Shown piece by piece: positions 19,693 to 30,914 of a DNA stretch of 64,000 bases. Numbering within the stretch: the stretch's first letter is position 1; each line of letters starts with the position of its first letter. The stretch lies in the NCBI RefSeq assembly GCF_022437945.1, contig NZ_CP092535.1, forward strand, positions 1,302,001-1,366,000, read 5' to 3'. The notes under the pieces were generated by a model, which searched no databases, was not told the DNA's origin, and was given only the letters and a program-made list of their open reading frames with translations. The DNA comes from Nocardioides sp. TF02-7 (GTDB lineage Bacteria > Actinomycetota > Actinomycetes > Propionibacteriales > Nocardioidaceae). The translations under genes and the position numbers were made by a program.

Positions 19693-22116
19693 ACCTGTGC
19701 TCCTTCCACCCGCACCCGGCTGCCCGGCGACGCGAGGTCGGCGAGCACGCCGTTGCCGAACGAGTTGGCCGGCACCCACACCACGCCGTCGACGAGGTCG
19801 TCCGCGAGCGCGGCCGGCAGGGTCACCGACCCGCGGTCGCCGGTGAGGGTCACGGTCGGCCGGAGCTCGTCGTAGGCGCGCCGGCCCAGCAGCGCGACGG
19901 GCTGCCGGGCGGTCGCCTTGAGGTACTTGTCGCCGTCCTGCATCCGGCCGTTGTCGACCGACTGCTTCCACGTCGCGAGCACGAACCCGTCGCCGGAGGT
20001 CGCGGCGGGCGCCCCGCCGGCGCCCGTCGTCGTCCGGGGGCCGGAGGAGTCGTCGAGCGCGCTCCGTCCGCCGTCCCAGGGGCCGAGCTGCTGCATCTCC
20101 GCACGCGCCTGCTCGACGGTGCGGAAGCCCAGCGGGCGGCCCAGCTCCTCGGCGATGCCGGCCAGGATCCGCAGCTCGGGCAGCGACGACGGGTTGCGCA
20201 GCGCGGCCTCGAAGGGCCGCGGCCGGCCCTCCCAGTTGACGAACGTGCCGGCCTTGTCGGTCACCGGCGCCACCGGCAGCACGACGTCGGCGACCCGGGT
20301 GACCTCGGACTCGCGGAGCTCGAGGGCCACCACGAAGCCGGCGGCGGCGATCGCCGCGCGGGTGGCAGCGGGGTCGGCGGTGTCGATCGGGTCGACGCCC
20401 GCGACCACGAGTCCGCCGAGCTCGCCGGCGGCGAGCGCCGCGACGATGGCGTCGGCGTCACGGCCCGCGACCTCGGGGAGGGCGTCGACGCCCCAGGCGG
20501 CCGCGACGTCGACCCGGGCCGACGCATCGGCCACCGGGCGGCCGCCGGGCAGCAGGCCCGGCAGGCAGCCGGCCTCGACCGCGCCCCGGTCGCCGGCGCG
20601 GCGCGGCACCCAGGCCAGCCGGGCCCCGGACCGCGCCGCCAGGTCGGCGGCCGCGGTGAGCGCGCCCGGCACGGCGGCGAGCCGCTCGCCGACCAGCAGC
20701 ACCGCGGTGGCGTCGAGCTCACCGGCGAGCCCCGCGAGCGCTGCCGGCTCGTCGCCGGGCACCGTCGGGACCAGCCGGGCCCGCAGCTTGCCGAGGCCGC
20801 GCGAGGTGTACGGCGCCACCGCCACCACCTCGGTGCCGCCGGCGCGGACCGCCTTGCGCAGGCGCAGGAAGATCGCGCCGGCCTCGTCCTCCGGCTCCAG
20901 CCCGGCGAGCACGACCGTGGACGCCGACTCGAGGTCGTCGTAGGTGACGCCTCCGCCACCCGGACCGGTGGAGACCACGTGGGCGGCGAGGAACGCCGCC
21001 TCCTCCGCGGAGTGCGGGCGCGCCCGGAAGTCGATGTCGTTGGTGCTCAGCGCGACCCGGGCGAACTTGGAGTAGGCATAGGCGTCCTCCGCGGTCAGCC
21101 GGCCGCCCGTCAGCACGCCGACGCCCCCGGCCGCCTGCAGGCCACGCGCGGCGACGGCGAACGCCTCGGGCCACGACGCGGGGCGCAGGGACCCGTCGTC
21201 GTCGCGGACCTGGGGGTAGGTCAGCCGGTCGTCGAGCTGGGCGTAGGTGAAGGCGAACCGGTCCTTGTCGGTGATCCACTCCTCGTTGACGGCCGGGTCG
21301 TTGCCGGCGAGCCGGCGCATCACCTTGCCGCGACGGTGGTCGACCCGGATCGCGGAGCCGCAGGCGTCGTGCTCGGCCACCGCCGGGCTCGACACCAGGT
21401 CGAAGGGCCGGGAACGGAACCGGTAGTCCTCGGAGGTGAGCGCCCCCACCGGGCAGATCTGGATGACGTTGCCGGCGAAGTACGAGAGGAACGGCGCGTC
21501 CTCGGCGATGCCGATCTGCTGCTGGGCGCCGCGCTCGACGAGCGCGATGAACGGGTCGCCGGCGATCTCGTCGGCGAACCGGGTGCACCGCTGGCAGACG
21601 ATGCAGCGCTCGCGGTCGAGCAGGATCATCGGCGAGAGGTTGATCGGCTTGGGGAACGTGCGCTTCTCGCCGCCGTAGGGACCGCCGGAGAACCGGGACT
21701 CCCCCGCGACCGTTGGACATCGCCTGGTTCTGCAGCGGGCACTCGCCGCCCTTGTCGCAGACCGGGCAGTCGAGCGGGTGGTTGATCAGCAGGAACTCCA
21801 TCATGCCCTGCTGCGCCTTGTCGGCGACCGGGCTGGTGACCTGCGTGTTGACCACCATGCCGTCGGCGACCGGCAGCGTGCAGGAGGCCTGCGGCTTGGG
21901 GAAGCCGCGGCCGTTGCCCGCGTCGGGCACGTCGACGAGGCACTGGCGGCAGGCGCCGACCGGGGCGAGGAGCGGGTGGTCGCAGAACCGCGGGATCTGG
22001 ACGCCGATCTGCTCGGCGGCGCGGATCACCAGGGTGTCCTTGGGGACGGACACCTGGATGCCGTCGATCGTCACGGTGACCAGGTCGGCCTGGGTGACAG
22101 CCTTGTCGGTCGTCAT
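19689..22116 (-). CDS. nuoG: NADH-quinone oxidoreductase subunit G (frameshifted)
   Basis: The large Fe-S subunit, about 808 residues corrected. The N-terminal 2Fe-2S domain has [10 protein letters not shown], then the His-Cys cluster region [17 protein letters not shown], then C-I-V-C-Q-R-C and I-C-P-V-G-A-L, followed by a molybdopterin-oxidoreductase-like domain. The frame slips at 21701-21705, where five C (plus strand) should be four, between S-N-G-R-G and E-S-R-F. ATG 22116 starts 2 bp after nuoF ends. The molybdopterin-like part is known to be non-catalytic in complex I. Confidence 0.93.
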
Positions 22117-22118
22117 GG

Positions 22119-23435
22119 CTACGCCATCACCTCCTCGCCGGCCCACGCCGTCGACCGCGCGGGGTCGAAGGGGCAGCCGCCGTTGGTCAGGTGCGCGAGG
22201 TACTCGTCGCGGAAGTACTGGATCGAGCTGGTGATCGGGCTGGTCGCACCGTCGCCGAGCGCGCAGAACGCCCGGCCGAGGATGTTCTCGCACTGGTCGA
22301 GCAGGAGGTCGAGGTCGGCCTCGGTGCCCTCGCCGCGCTCGAGCCGGGTCAGGACCTGCACCAGCCACCAGGTGCCCTCGCGGCACGGGGTGCACTTGCC
22401 GCACGACTCGTGCTTGTAGAACTCCGTCCACCGCAGCACGGCCCGGACGACGCAGACGGTCTCGTCGAAGACCTGCAGCGCCCGGGTGCCGAGCATCGAG
22501 CCGGCGGCCCCGACAGCCTCGAAGTCGAGCGGGATGTCGAGGTGCTCGGCGGTCAGCAGCGGGGTGCTCGAGCCGCCCGGTGTCCAGAACTTCAGCTCGT
22601 GACCCTTGCGGACGCCGCCGGCCAGGTCGAGCAGCTCGCGCAGGGTGACGCCGAGCGGCGCCTCGTACTGCCCCGGCCGGGTGACGTGGCCGGAGAGCGA
22701 GAAGATGCCGAACCCCTTGGACTTCTCGGTGCCCATCGAGGCGAACCAGTCGGCGCCGTTGCCGACGATGCTCGGCACCGACGCGATCGACTCCACGTTG
22801 TTGATGACCGTCGGGCTGGCGTAGAGGCCGGCGACCGCGGGGAACGGCGGGCGCAGCCGCGGCTGGCCGCGCCGGCCCTCGAGACCCTCGAGCAGGGCGG
22901 TCTCCTCGCCGCAGATGTAGGCGCCGGCACCGGCGTGGACGACGACGTCGAGGTCGTAGCCGGAGCCGTGGATGTCCTTGCCGAGGTGGCCGGCGGCGTA
23001 CGCCTCCTCCACGGCGGCCTGCACGCGGCGGATCACGTGCAGCACCTCGCCGCGGATGTAGATGAACGCCTTGTGGGCCCGGATCGCGTAGGAGCTGATG
23101 ATCACGCCCTCGACGAGGACGTGCGGATTCCCCATCATCAGCGGGATGTCCTTGCAGGTGCCCGGCTCGGACTCGTCGGCGTTGACGACGAGGTACTTCG
23201 GCTTCGGGTTGTCCTGCGGGATGAACGACCACTTCATGCCGGTCGGGAACCCGGCGCCGCCCCGGCCGCGCAGGCCGGAGTCCTTGACGGCGGCGATCAC
23301 GTCGTCGGGCGCCATCGCGAACGCCCGGTCGAGCGCCCGGTAGCCGCCCTTGGCCTCGTAGGCGGCGAGGGTCCAGGACCGGTCGACGTCCCACATGTCG
23401 GTGAGGACCGGGGTCAGGGTGGGTGCGCCGCTCAC
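22119..23435 (-). CDS. nuoF: NADH-quinone oxidoreductase subunit F
   Basis: An intact 438-residue NADH-binding subunit with FMN and cluster N3. It shows [13 protein letters not shown] (NADH/FMN loop), [21 protein letters not shown], and the 4Fe-4S ligands in [12 protein letters not shown] plus a later F-C-A-L-G-D. Its start overlaps the nuoE stop. It is the electron entry site of the complex. Confidence 0.96.
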   Translation of the reverse strand: MSGAPTLTPVLTDMWDVDRSWTLAAYEAKGGYRALDRAFAMAPDDVIAAVKDSGLRGRGGAGFPTGMKWSFIPQDNPKPKYLVVNADESEPGTCKDIPLMMGNPHVLVEGVIISSYAIRAHKAFIYIRGEVLHVIRRVQAAVEEAYAAGHLGKDIHGSGYDLDVVVHAGAGAYICGEETALLEGLEGRRGQPRLRPPFPAVAGLYASPTVINNVESIASVPSIVGNGADWFASMGTEKSKGFGIFSLSGHVTRPGQYEAPLGVTLRELLDLAGGVRKGHELKFWTPGGSSTPLLTAEHLDIPLDFEAVGAAGSMLGTRALQVFDETVCVVRAVLRWTEFYKHESCGKCTPCREGTWWLVQVLTRLERGEGTEADLDLLLDQCENILGRAFCALGDGATSPITSSIQYFRDEYLAHLTNGGCPFDPARSTAWAGEEVMA

Positions 23436-24253
23436 TGCGCCTCCTTCTTCTCGGCGCCGGACTCGCCGGAGGGGCTCTGCTCCTCGACGGTCTCGGACTC
23501 CGCACGACTCGTGTCGGCCTCGGCGGCCGCGCCCTCCTTGGCCGGCGCGGAGGTCGCCGCGGCCCCGCCCTCCGCGGCGGAGCCGACCGCCGCGGGCTCG
23601 GCGGCGCCTGCCGGGGCGGTCCAGCCGCGCTCACGCGCGACCTGCAGCCCGGCCAGGCTGGCCGGACCGGCGGCAGGGCCCCTCGTCGGCACGGCCGTCG
23701 GGGAACCCGGCGAGCACCCGCTCCGCCTCGCGCCACGTGCACACGCGCGGGCCGCGGGTCGAGCGCACCTCGTTGCCGGCGCGGAGGTCGTCGACCATGG
23801 CCACGGCCGACTCCGGGGTCATGTTGTCCATGAACTCCCAGTTGACCATCACCACCGGGGCGTAGTCGCACGCCGCGTTGCACTCGACGTGCTCGAGCGT
23901 GATCTTCCCGTCCTCGGTGGTCTCGTCGTTGCCGACGTCGAGGTGGTCCTTGAGCCGGGCGAAGATCTCGTCGCCGCCCATCACCGCGCATAGCGTGTTG
24001 GTGCAGACGCCGACGTGGTAGTCGCCCACGGCGTGGCGCTTGTACATCGTGTAGAACGTCGCGACGCCGCTGACGTCGGCCGCCGAGAGGCCGAGGATCT
24101 CGGCGCACGCCTCGATGCCCTCGGGCGTCACCCGGCCCTGCACCGACTGCACCAGGTGGAGCATCGGCAGCAGCCCGGAGCGCTTCTCCGGGTAGCGGGC
24201 GGCGATCTCGTGCAGCTCGGCGAGGGTCTTCTCGTCCAGGGGAGTGCTCGTGC

Positions 24254-24257
<4 letters not shown>
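23432..24257 (-). CDS. nuoE: NADH-quinone oxidoreductase subunit E (frameshifted)
   Basis: The 2Fe-2S (N1a) subunit. Ligands are seen as C-T-N-T-L-C and C-N-A-A-C. Corrected length is about 274 residues, longer than the roughly 160 of E. coli because of an Ala/Glu/Pro-rich C-terminal tail of about 85 residues. The frame slips at 23679-23682, where four C (plus strand) should be three, at the start of that tail. GTG 24257 overlaps the nuoD stop. Confidence 0.92.
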
Positions 24258-25597
<1,340 letters not shown>

Positions 25598-25623
25598 GCC
25601 ACACCGCCCCGAGCCCTCGGGGT

Positions 25624-25679
25624 CCCCGCGGCGTTGTCCGCCGGAGGAGCGGAGCGGGGAGGCGGAGAACGCCGTGGGG
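25624..25679. repeat. Intercistronic stem-loop between nuoC and nuoD
   Basis: Arms at 25624-25642 and 25661-25679 are 19 bp long with two mismatches and an 18-nt loop. Position inside the operon suggests mRNA processing, partial termination or a REP-type element. The core arm reads CGGCGTTGTCCGCC. Confidence 0.6.
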
Positions 25680-25690
25680 TGAGGTTGTAG

Positions 25691-26426
25691 TCATGAGTAA
25701 GACCTCCGCTGATCGGGCGGCTGGATGGTGCCGCCCTTGTACTCGACCGGGATGCCGCCGAGGGGGTAGTCCTTGCGCTGCGGGTGGCCCGGCCAGTCGT
25801 CGGGCATGAGGATCCGGGTGAGCGCGGCGTGGCCGTCGAAGACCAGCCCGAACATGTCGTAGGTCTCGCGCTCGTGCCAGTCGAGGGCGGGGTAGACCGA
25901 GGTCAGCGACGGGAGGTGCGGGTCGGCGTCCGGCACGCTCACCTCGACCCGGATCCGGCGGTTGAAGGTCATCGACACGAAGCCGTAGACGGCGTGCAGC
26001 TCGCGACCGGTGTCGCCCGGGTAGTGGACGCCGCTCACGCCCGTGCAGAGCTCGAACCGCAGCGACGGGTCGTCCCGGAGCAGGCGGGCCACCTCGACCA
26101 GGTTGCCGGGCGAGACGTGGAAGGTGATCTCGCCGCGGTGGATGACGACCTCGTCGATGAGCGGGTCGAGCCGGTCGGCGACGACGTCGAACCAGCCGCC
26201 GTAGGGCCGCTGCGCCGCACCCGGGAAGACGATCGGCGCGACCAGGCCGCCGTAGCCGCTGGTGTCGCCGGTAGCCGCGGGCGCCGAACATGCCGTGCCG
26301 CTCGCCGACCTGGCGCACCTCGCCGGTCGGTGCCGGGACGTTCTCGGGCGACTGGTCGACGGCGGGCTGCTCGACGGCCTTGTCGAGCTGGTCCCCGGCC
26401 TTCTCGTCCTTCTTGTCCTCGCTCAC
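25691..26426 (-). CDS. nuoC: NADH-quinone oxidoreductase subunit C (frameshifted)
   Basis: The 30-kDa-type peripheral subunit, about 244 residues corrected. The C-terminal motif [12 protein letters not shown] and H-P-Q-R-K-D-Y-P-L are family hallmarks. An N-terminal charged extension (S-E-D-K-K-D-E-K) precedes the domain. One extra base lies at about 26272-26275, not in a homopolymer; correction joins F-G-A-R-G to [12 protein letters not shown] 26426 overlaps the nuoB stop. Confidence 0.9.
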
Positions 26427-26977
26427 CGCAGCAGGCCCTTCTGGTCGCTGGTCGGCAGCGCTGCCAGGCCCTCGGCCTCGAGCTCGCGGATCTGCGCCTG
26501 CCGGTTGGCACCGAGCGGGGCGTGCTGGACCTTGTCGTGCAGCTTGAGGATCGCGTCGATGAGCATCTCCGGGCGGGGCGGGCAACCGGGGAGGTACATG
26601 TCGACCGGCACGACGTGGTCGACACCCTGCACGATCGCGTAGTTGTTGAACATGCCGCCGCTGCTGGCGCACACGCCCATCGCGAGCACCCACTTCGGCT
26701 CAGCCATCTGGTCGTAGATCTGCCGCAGCACCGGGGCCATCTTCTGGCTCACGCGGCCCGCGACGATCATGAGGTCGGCCTGCCGCGGACTGGCGCGGAA
26801 CACCTCCATGCCGAACCGGGCGAGGTCGTACTTGGGCCCGCCACTGGTCATCATCTCGATCGCGCAGCACGCGAGGCCGAAGGTCGCCGGCCAGAAGCTC
26901 GCCTTGCGCATGTAGCCGGCGACGCCCTCGACGGTGGTCAGCAGGACGCCGCTCGGAAGCTTCTCTTCAAGTCCCAC
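26423..26977 (-). CDS. nuoB: NADH-quinone oxidoreductase subunit B
   Basis: An intact 184-residue subunit holding cluster N2. Ligands appear in [18 protein letters not shown] and P-G-C-P-P-R-P-E. It starts 12 bp after nuoA ends and its stop overlaps nuoC. Confidence 0.97.
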   Translation of the reverse strand: MGLEEKLPSGVLLTTVEGVAGYMRKASFWPATFGLACCAIEMMTSGGPKYDLARFGMEVFRASPRQADLMIVAGRVSQKMAPVLRQIYDQMAEPKWVLAMGVCASSGGMFNNYAIVQGVDHVVPVDMYLPGCPPRPEMLIDAILKLHDKVQHAPLGANRQAQIRELEAEGLAALPTSDQKGLLR

Positions 26978-26989
26978 AGGTGGTGCCTC

Positions 26990-27346
26990 TCAGTCCCAGT
27001 CCAGCCCGCCGCGGCGCCACACGTACATGTAGGCGACGAACACGGTGGCGATGAACACGACCATCTCGGCCAGCCCGAACCAGCCCATCGCGTCGAAGTA
27101 GACGGCCCAGGGGTAGAGGAAGATGATCTCGATGTCGAAGATGATGAACAGCATCGCGGTGATGTAGTACTTCACCGGGAAGCGGCCGCCGACCGCCTGC
27201 GGGGTCGGCTCGATGCCGCACTCGTAGGAGTCGAGCTTGGCGCGGTTGTAGCGCTTGGGGCCGACGAGGGCGCTCATGACCACCGAACCGACGGCGAAGA
27301 CCGCGGCGAGAGCGGCGAGGACCAGTACCGGCGTGTAGAGCTCCAT
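26990..27346 (-). CDS. nuoA: NADH-quinone oxidoreductase subunit A
   Basis: An intact 118-residue membrane subunit with three helices; the loop K-L-D-S-Y-E-C-G-I-E-P and F-D-I-E-I-I-F-L-Y-P-W are invariant family segments. ATG 27346 has AAGGGA upstream and matches the family length; a longer frame upstream is discarded. It is the first gene of the operon. Confidence 0.96.
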   Translation of the reverse strand: MELYTPVLVLAALAAVFAVGSVVMSALVGPKRYNRAKLDSYECGIEPTPQAVGGRFPVKYYITAMLFIIFDIEIIFLYPWAVYFDAMGWFGLAEMVVFIATVFVAYMYVWRRGGLDWD

Positions 27347-27378
27347 GCCGTCCCTTCCCTGTGCGGCGGATCGTGACC

Positions 27379-27395
27379 TTGTGAATGGAATCACG
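27379..27395. promoter_or_regulatory. Rex- or CRP-like operator upstream of nuoA
   Basis: TTGTGAATGGAATCACG lies about 35 bp before nuoA. TTGTGAA is a perfect Rex half-site, and TGTGA-N6-TCACG also matches the CRP/FNR spacing. A complete Rex operator drives rex in the same window and nuo is a known Rex target in Streptomyces, so Rex is favoured. The remaining gap 27396-27562 to menG holds GC-rich inverted repeats and no gene. Confidence 0.45.
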
Positions 27396-27562
27396 TAGTG
27401 GCGCGCCCCACATACTGCCACCCGGGGCGGCGCCCGCACAGGGGGTGGGGTGCCCGGGCCGGCCCGCGGCCGGCACCCCGCGCGGAACGCCGTCCGGACG
27501 CCCGGATCCGGTCTGACCTGCGGATTTACCGCACGATCGGCTTGCGAAAAGCGACCCGGCGC

Positions 27563-28252
27563 TCAGGCGGTCGCGCGGTGGAGCGCCACGATGCCGCCCG
27601 AGAGGTTGCGCCACTGCGGCGCCTGCCAGCCGGCGCTGCGCACCAGCGCGGCGAGACCCTCCTGGTCGGGCCAGGCGCGGATCGACTCGGCGAGGTAGAC
27701 GTAGGCGTCGGGCGCCGACGACACCGTGCGCGCGATCGCCGGCAGCGCCCGCATCAGGTACTCGAGGTAGACCGTGCGCCACGGCCCCCAGGTGGGGTGG
27801 CTGAACTCGCACACGACGAGCCGGCCACCCGGGCGGGTGACGCGGCGCATCTCGGCGAGACCGGCGAGCGGGTCGACGACGTTGCGCAGGCCGAAGGAGA
27901 TGGTGACCGCGTCGAAGGTGTCGTCGGGGAACGGCAACCGGGTGGCGTCGCCGGCCGTGAACGGCAGGTGCGGCAGCGATCGCTTGCCGACCTGGAGCAT
28001 CCCGATCGAGAAGTCGCACGGCACCACGGTCGCCCCGGCGTCAGCGAACGGCTGGCTCGACGTCCCGGTGCCGGCGGCGAGGTCGAGCACCTTGTCGCCG
28101 TACGCCGGGTCGACGGCCTGCAGCACCTCGCGCCGCCACCGCCGGTCCTGGCCGAAGGACAGCACGTCGTTGGTGAGGTCGTACCGCTTCGCCACGGCGT
28201 CGAACATCCGACGGACGTCGGAGGGCTGCTTGTCGAGCGCTGCACGGGCCAC
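27563..28252 (-). CDS. menG: Demethylmenaquinone methyltransferase MenG/UbiE
   Basis: A 229-residue SAM-dependent methyltransferase for the last step of menaquinone synthesis. It shows the UbiE signature region [11 protein letters not shown] and R-R-W-R-R, the SAM loop [11 protein letters not shown], and [12 protein letters not shown] 28252 has TAGGCT 6 nt upstream, so it is probably leaderless and not part of the nuo transcript, although it lies just before nuoA on the same strand. Confidence 0.93.
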   Translation of the reverse strand: MARAALDKQPSDVRRMFDAVAKRYDLTNDVLSFGQDRRWRREVLQAVDPAYGDKVLDLAAGTGTSSQPFADAGATVVPCDFSIGMLQVGKRSLPHLPFTAGDATRLPFPDDTFDAVTISFGLRNVVDPLAGLAEMRRVTRPGGRLVVCEFSHPTWGPWRTVYLEYLMRALPAIARTVSSAPDAYVYLAESIRAWPDQEGLAALVRSAGWQAPQWRNLSGGIVALHRATA

Positions 28253-28258
28253 CCGCGC

Positions 28259-28264
28259 AGCCTA
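28259..28264 (-). promoter_or_regulatory. -10 box (TAGGCT) of menG, leaderless
   Basis: TAGGCT is separated by 6 nt from the menG GTG. Confidence 0.5.
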
Positions 28265-28398
28265 AGGCCCCGTCGTCGCAACCAAAGGGGCGGCTGCTGC
28301 GTCAACCCTGTCGAGGACGTCGGCACCGACGGTCACCACGACCCGGGCACGGCCCTCCCCATCTCTCCCGTCAGCCCTGCACCCCCGAGGAACCCGTC

Positions 28399-29313
28399 AT
28401 GTCGATCGTCCGCCGCCTCACCGTCGTCGCCGTCGTCGCGGCGCTCTGCTGCGCCCTCGCCTACGGCGTGGGCCGGGCGAGCCACACCGGCGACCTGCCG
28501 TGGGAGGTCGCGGCGGGCGACGGCCCGACCGTCGCGGCCGACCGGCACGGCGGCGGCGGGACGACCACCGCCGACGACGCCGGGAGCCGCCGGGACGGGG
28601 ACCGGCCGGCCCGACCCGAGCAGCGCGAGCAGCCCGAGCAGCGCGAGGAGCCCGAGGAGCCCGCGCTGGTCCCGGGTCCGACCCTGGTGGGCCCCGGCGA
28701 CTCCGGCCGCGACGTCCGCGAGCTGCAGGCGCGGCTGGCGCAGATCGACTGGTTCGCCGCCGACGTCACCGGCTTCTACGGCGACGTCACCACCGAGGCG
28801 GTGCGCGGCTTCCAGGCCAAGCGCGGCTTCCCGGTGACCGGGGAGGTCGACCGGCGCACCCTCGACCGGCTGCACGAGATGACCAGCGAGCCGACCCGCG
28901 CCGAGCTCACCAACCAGCCGACGACCAACGCCCCGGGCGCGCTCGACCCCCGCTGCCGCACCGGCCGGGTGCTGTGCGTCGACAAGACCAGCAGCACGCT
29001 GCGCTGGGTGGTCGACGGCGAGGTCCGCAAGAGCGTCGACGTGCGGTTCGGCTCGCAGTACACCCCGACCCGTGAGGGCGTGTTCAGCGTCTACCGCAAG
29101 AGCCGCGACCACGTCTCGAGCCTCTACGACACCCCGATGCCCTACGCCCTGTTCTTCTCCGGCGGTCAGGCGGTGCACTACTCCGCCGACTTCGCCGCCG
29201 TGGGGTACGCCGGGGCGTCCCACGGCTGCGTCAACGTCCGCGACCTCGACGCCGTCGCCTGGCTCTTCGACCAGGTCCAGGTGGGCGACCGGGTCGTCGT
29301 CTACTGGGCCTGA
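28399..29313 (+). CDS. L,D-transpeptidase with peptidoglycan-binding domain
   Basis: A 304-residue secreted or membrane-anchored enzyme that makes 3-3 crosslinks in peptidoglycan or attaches proteins to it. Residues 5-25 form a signal/anchor helix; a Glu/Arg/Pro-rich linker follows; residues about 95-160 are a PG_binding_1 domain (D-S-G-R-D-V-R-E-L-Q, F-Q-A-K-R-G); the C-terminal YkuD domain carries the catalytic S-H-G-C-V-N-V-R-D at about 274-282. GAGGAA precedes ATG 28399. It is transcribed divergently from menG. Confidence 0.92.
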   Translation: MSIVRRLTVVAVVAALCCALAYGVGRASHTGDLPWEVAAGDGPTVAADRHGGGGTTTADDAGSRRDGDRPARPEQREQPEQREEPEEPALVPGPTLVGPGDSGRDVRELQARLAQIDWFAADVTGFYGDVTTEAVRGFQAKRGFPVTGEVDRRTLDRLHEMTSEPTRAELTNQPTTNAPGALDPRCRTGRVLCVDKTSSTLRWVVDGEVRKSVDVRFGSQYTPTREGVFSVYRKSRDHVSSLYDTPMPYALFFSGGQAVHYSADFAAVGYAGASHGCVNVRDLDAVAWLFDQVQVGDRVVVYWA

Positions 29314-29344
29314 GCAGGTGCGGCGGCCGGACCTGCCGACCGCG

Positions 29345-29371
29345 TGTCACACCTCCTCAGGGTCCGGTGTC
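29345..29371 (+). promoter_or_regulatory. ECF41-type promoter
   Basis: TGTCACA (29345-29351), 16 bp, then TGTC (29368-29371) matches the ECF41 promoter signature TGTCACA-N16-CGTC with one base changed. It lies 46 bp before the AhpD/CMD-like gene that is followed by the ECF41 sigma factor, the expected target. Confidence 0.7.
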
Positions 29372-29417
29372 TCCATGGCAGCCATGCCACCGGAACACAC
29401 CCACCGAGGAGGACGAC

Positions 29418-30038
29418 ATGACCGAGACCCGCATCCCGCCGGCCGAGATCACCGGGCTCAAGGGCGCGCTGCTCAAGCGGATCATGAAGCGGACGCTGGG
29501 CCAGGTGCCGTCGTCGCTCGGCGTCTACTGGCACAACGAGAAGGTGCTGACCGCCATGGGCGGCCTCGGCGGCAAGCTGAGGAAGTGGGACGCCTGCGAC
29601 GAGGGCCTCAAGACGTTCGCCCACATGGCGGTGGCGTCGTACGTCGGCTGCACCTGGTGCCTCGACTTCAACTACTTCGAGGCCCGCAACAAGGACCTCG
29701 ACCTCGACAAGGCGCGGGAGGTGCCGCGGTGGCGGGAGTCGGCGGCGTTCACGCCCCTGGAGCGCGAGGTCATGAGCTATGCCGAGGCGATGAGCACGAC
29801 TCCGCTGACGGTCACCGACGAGATGGTGGCGAGCCTGCGTCAGCAGCTCGGCGACCCGGCGCTGGTCGAGCTGACCGCGGTGATCGCCTTCGCCAACTTC
29901 ACGACCCGGCCCAACGTCGCGCTCGGCATCGAGTCCGACGGCTTCGCGGCCGCCTGCGGCTTGAAGCCGCTCGCCCCATCGACCGCCCCATCGACCGGCC
30001 GATCGACCGGCCAGCCGACGGTAGCGTCGGCGTCATGA
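29418..30038 (+). CDS. Carboxymuconolactone decarboxylase (AhpD-like) family protein
   Basis: A 206-residue protein with the redox motif C-T-W-C in S-Y-V-G-C-T-W-C-L-D-F, as in AhpD-like peroxidase partners. AGGAGG precedes ATG 29418. It is one of the COE-type genes usually linked to ECF41 sigma factors and overlaps the sigma gene by 4 bp (ATGA). The last 20 residues are Ser/Thr/Pro-rich and are encoded by a short tandem repeat (29981-30016), so the natural C-terminus may have been extended. The substrate is unknown. Confidence 0.85.
   Translation: MTETRIPPAEITGLKGALLKRIMKRTLGQVPSSLGVYWHNEKVLTAMGGLGGKLRKWDACDEGLKTFAHMAVASYVGCTWCLDFNYFEARNKDLDLDKAREVPRWRESAAFTPLEREVMSYAEAMSTTPLTVTDEMVASLRQQLGDPALVELTAVIAFANFTTRPNVALGIESDGFAAACGLKPLAPSTAPSTGRSTGQPTVASAS
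29981..30016 (+). repeat. 12-bp tandem repeat, plus orientation
   Basis: About three imperfect copies of CCCATCGACCGG in the 3' end of the CMD-like gene. An inverted relative lies at 31556-31602, beyond the sigma factor and the secreted protein gene. Confidence 0.6.
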
Positions 30039-30913
30039 CCGACCCGGTCGACCCGTTCGTCACCCACCGCAGCCTGCTCTTCACCGTCGCCTACGAGATG
30101 CTCGGCTCCGCGGCCGACGCGGAGGACGTCGTGCAGGAGACCTGGCTGCGGTGGGCGGACGTCGACCACGCCGAGGTGCGCGACCCGCGGGCCTACCTGG
30201 TGCGGATCGTCACCCGGCAGGCGCTCAACCGGCTGCGGACCCTGTCGCGGCGCAAGGAGGACTACGTCGGCGAGTGGCTGCCGGAGCCGTTGCTGACGAC
30301 GCCGGACGTGGCCGAGGACGTGGAGCTCGCCGAGAGCATCTCGATCGCGATGCTGACGGTGCTCGAGACGCTGACCCCCACCGAGCGTGCCGTGTTCGTG
30401 CTCCGGGAGGTCTTCGACCTGGCCTACGACGAGATCGCCGCCGCGATCGACAAGACGCCGGCCGCCGCCCGCCAGGTCGCGCACCGGGCGCGGGAGCACG
30501 TGGCGGCCCGGCGGCCGCGGATGGCGGTCGACCAGCAGCAGCAGCGGCAGGTGCTCGACCGGTTCCTCACCGCCATCACGACCGGCGACGTCCAGTCCTT
30601 GATGGACGTGCTGGCGCCCGACGTGGTGCTGGTGGCCGATGGCGGCGGCTTCGCGGCCGCGGCGCGGGAGCCCGTCGTCGGGTCGGAGCCGGTGGCGGCG
30701 TTCCTCGGCAACCTCCGCCGGATCACCGACGAGCTCGAGGTCAGCGCGGTGCTCATCAACGGCGCCCCGGCGCTGCGGGTCGACGCCCCCGAGCCGTGGG
30801 GCAGCACGGCGATCAGCCTCGCCGTCGAGGGCGGCCGGGTCGTGCGGCTGTTCGCGATGCGCAACCCGCACAAGATGCAGCGGCTCGCGGAGGCGACCCC
30901 GCTGCAGCGGTGA
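30035..30913 (+). CDS. sigJ: ECF41-family RNA polymerase sigma factor (SigJ-like)
   Basis: A 292-residue sigma factor. Sigma-2 (residues about 8-75) has D-A-E-D-V-V-Q-E-T-W-L-R-W; the ECF41 linker motif W-L-P-E-P is at 81-85; sigma-4 follows; the C-terminal SnoaL/NTF2-like domain carries V-A-D-G-G-G-F and N-P-H-K near the end, which in this group controls activity without a separate anti-sigma. ATG 30035 overlaps the upstream gene; a TAGCGT box 7 nt upstream may give an extra leaderless transcript. Probably a stress-response regulator acting on the promoter at 29345. Confidence 0.92.
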   Translation: MTDPVDPFVTHRSLLFTVAYEMLGSAADAEDVVQETWLRWADVDHAEVRDPRAYLVRIVTRQALNRLRTLSRRKEDYVGEWLPEPLLTTPDVAEDVELAESISIAMLTVLETLTPTERAVFVLREVFDLAYDEIAAAIDKTPAAARQVAHRAREHVAARRPRMAVDQQQQRQVLDRFLTAITTGDVQSLMDVLAPDVVLVADGGGFAAAAREPVVGSEPVAAFLGNLRRITDELEVSAVLINGAPALRVDAPEPWGSTAISLAVEGGRVVRLFAMRNPHKMQRLAEATPLQR

Positions 30914-30914
30914 G

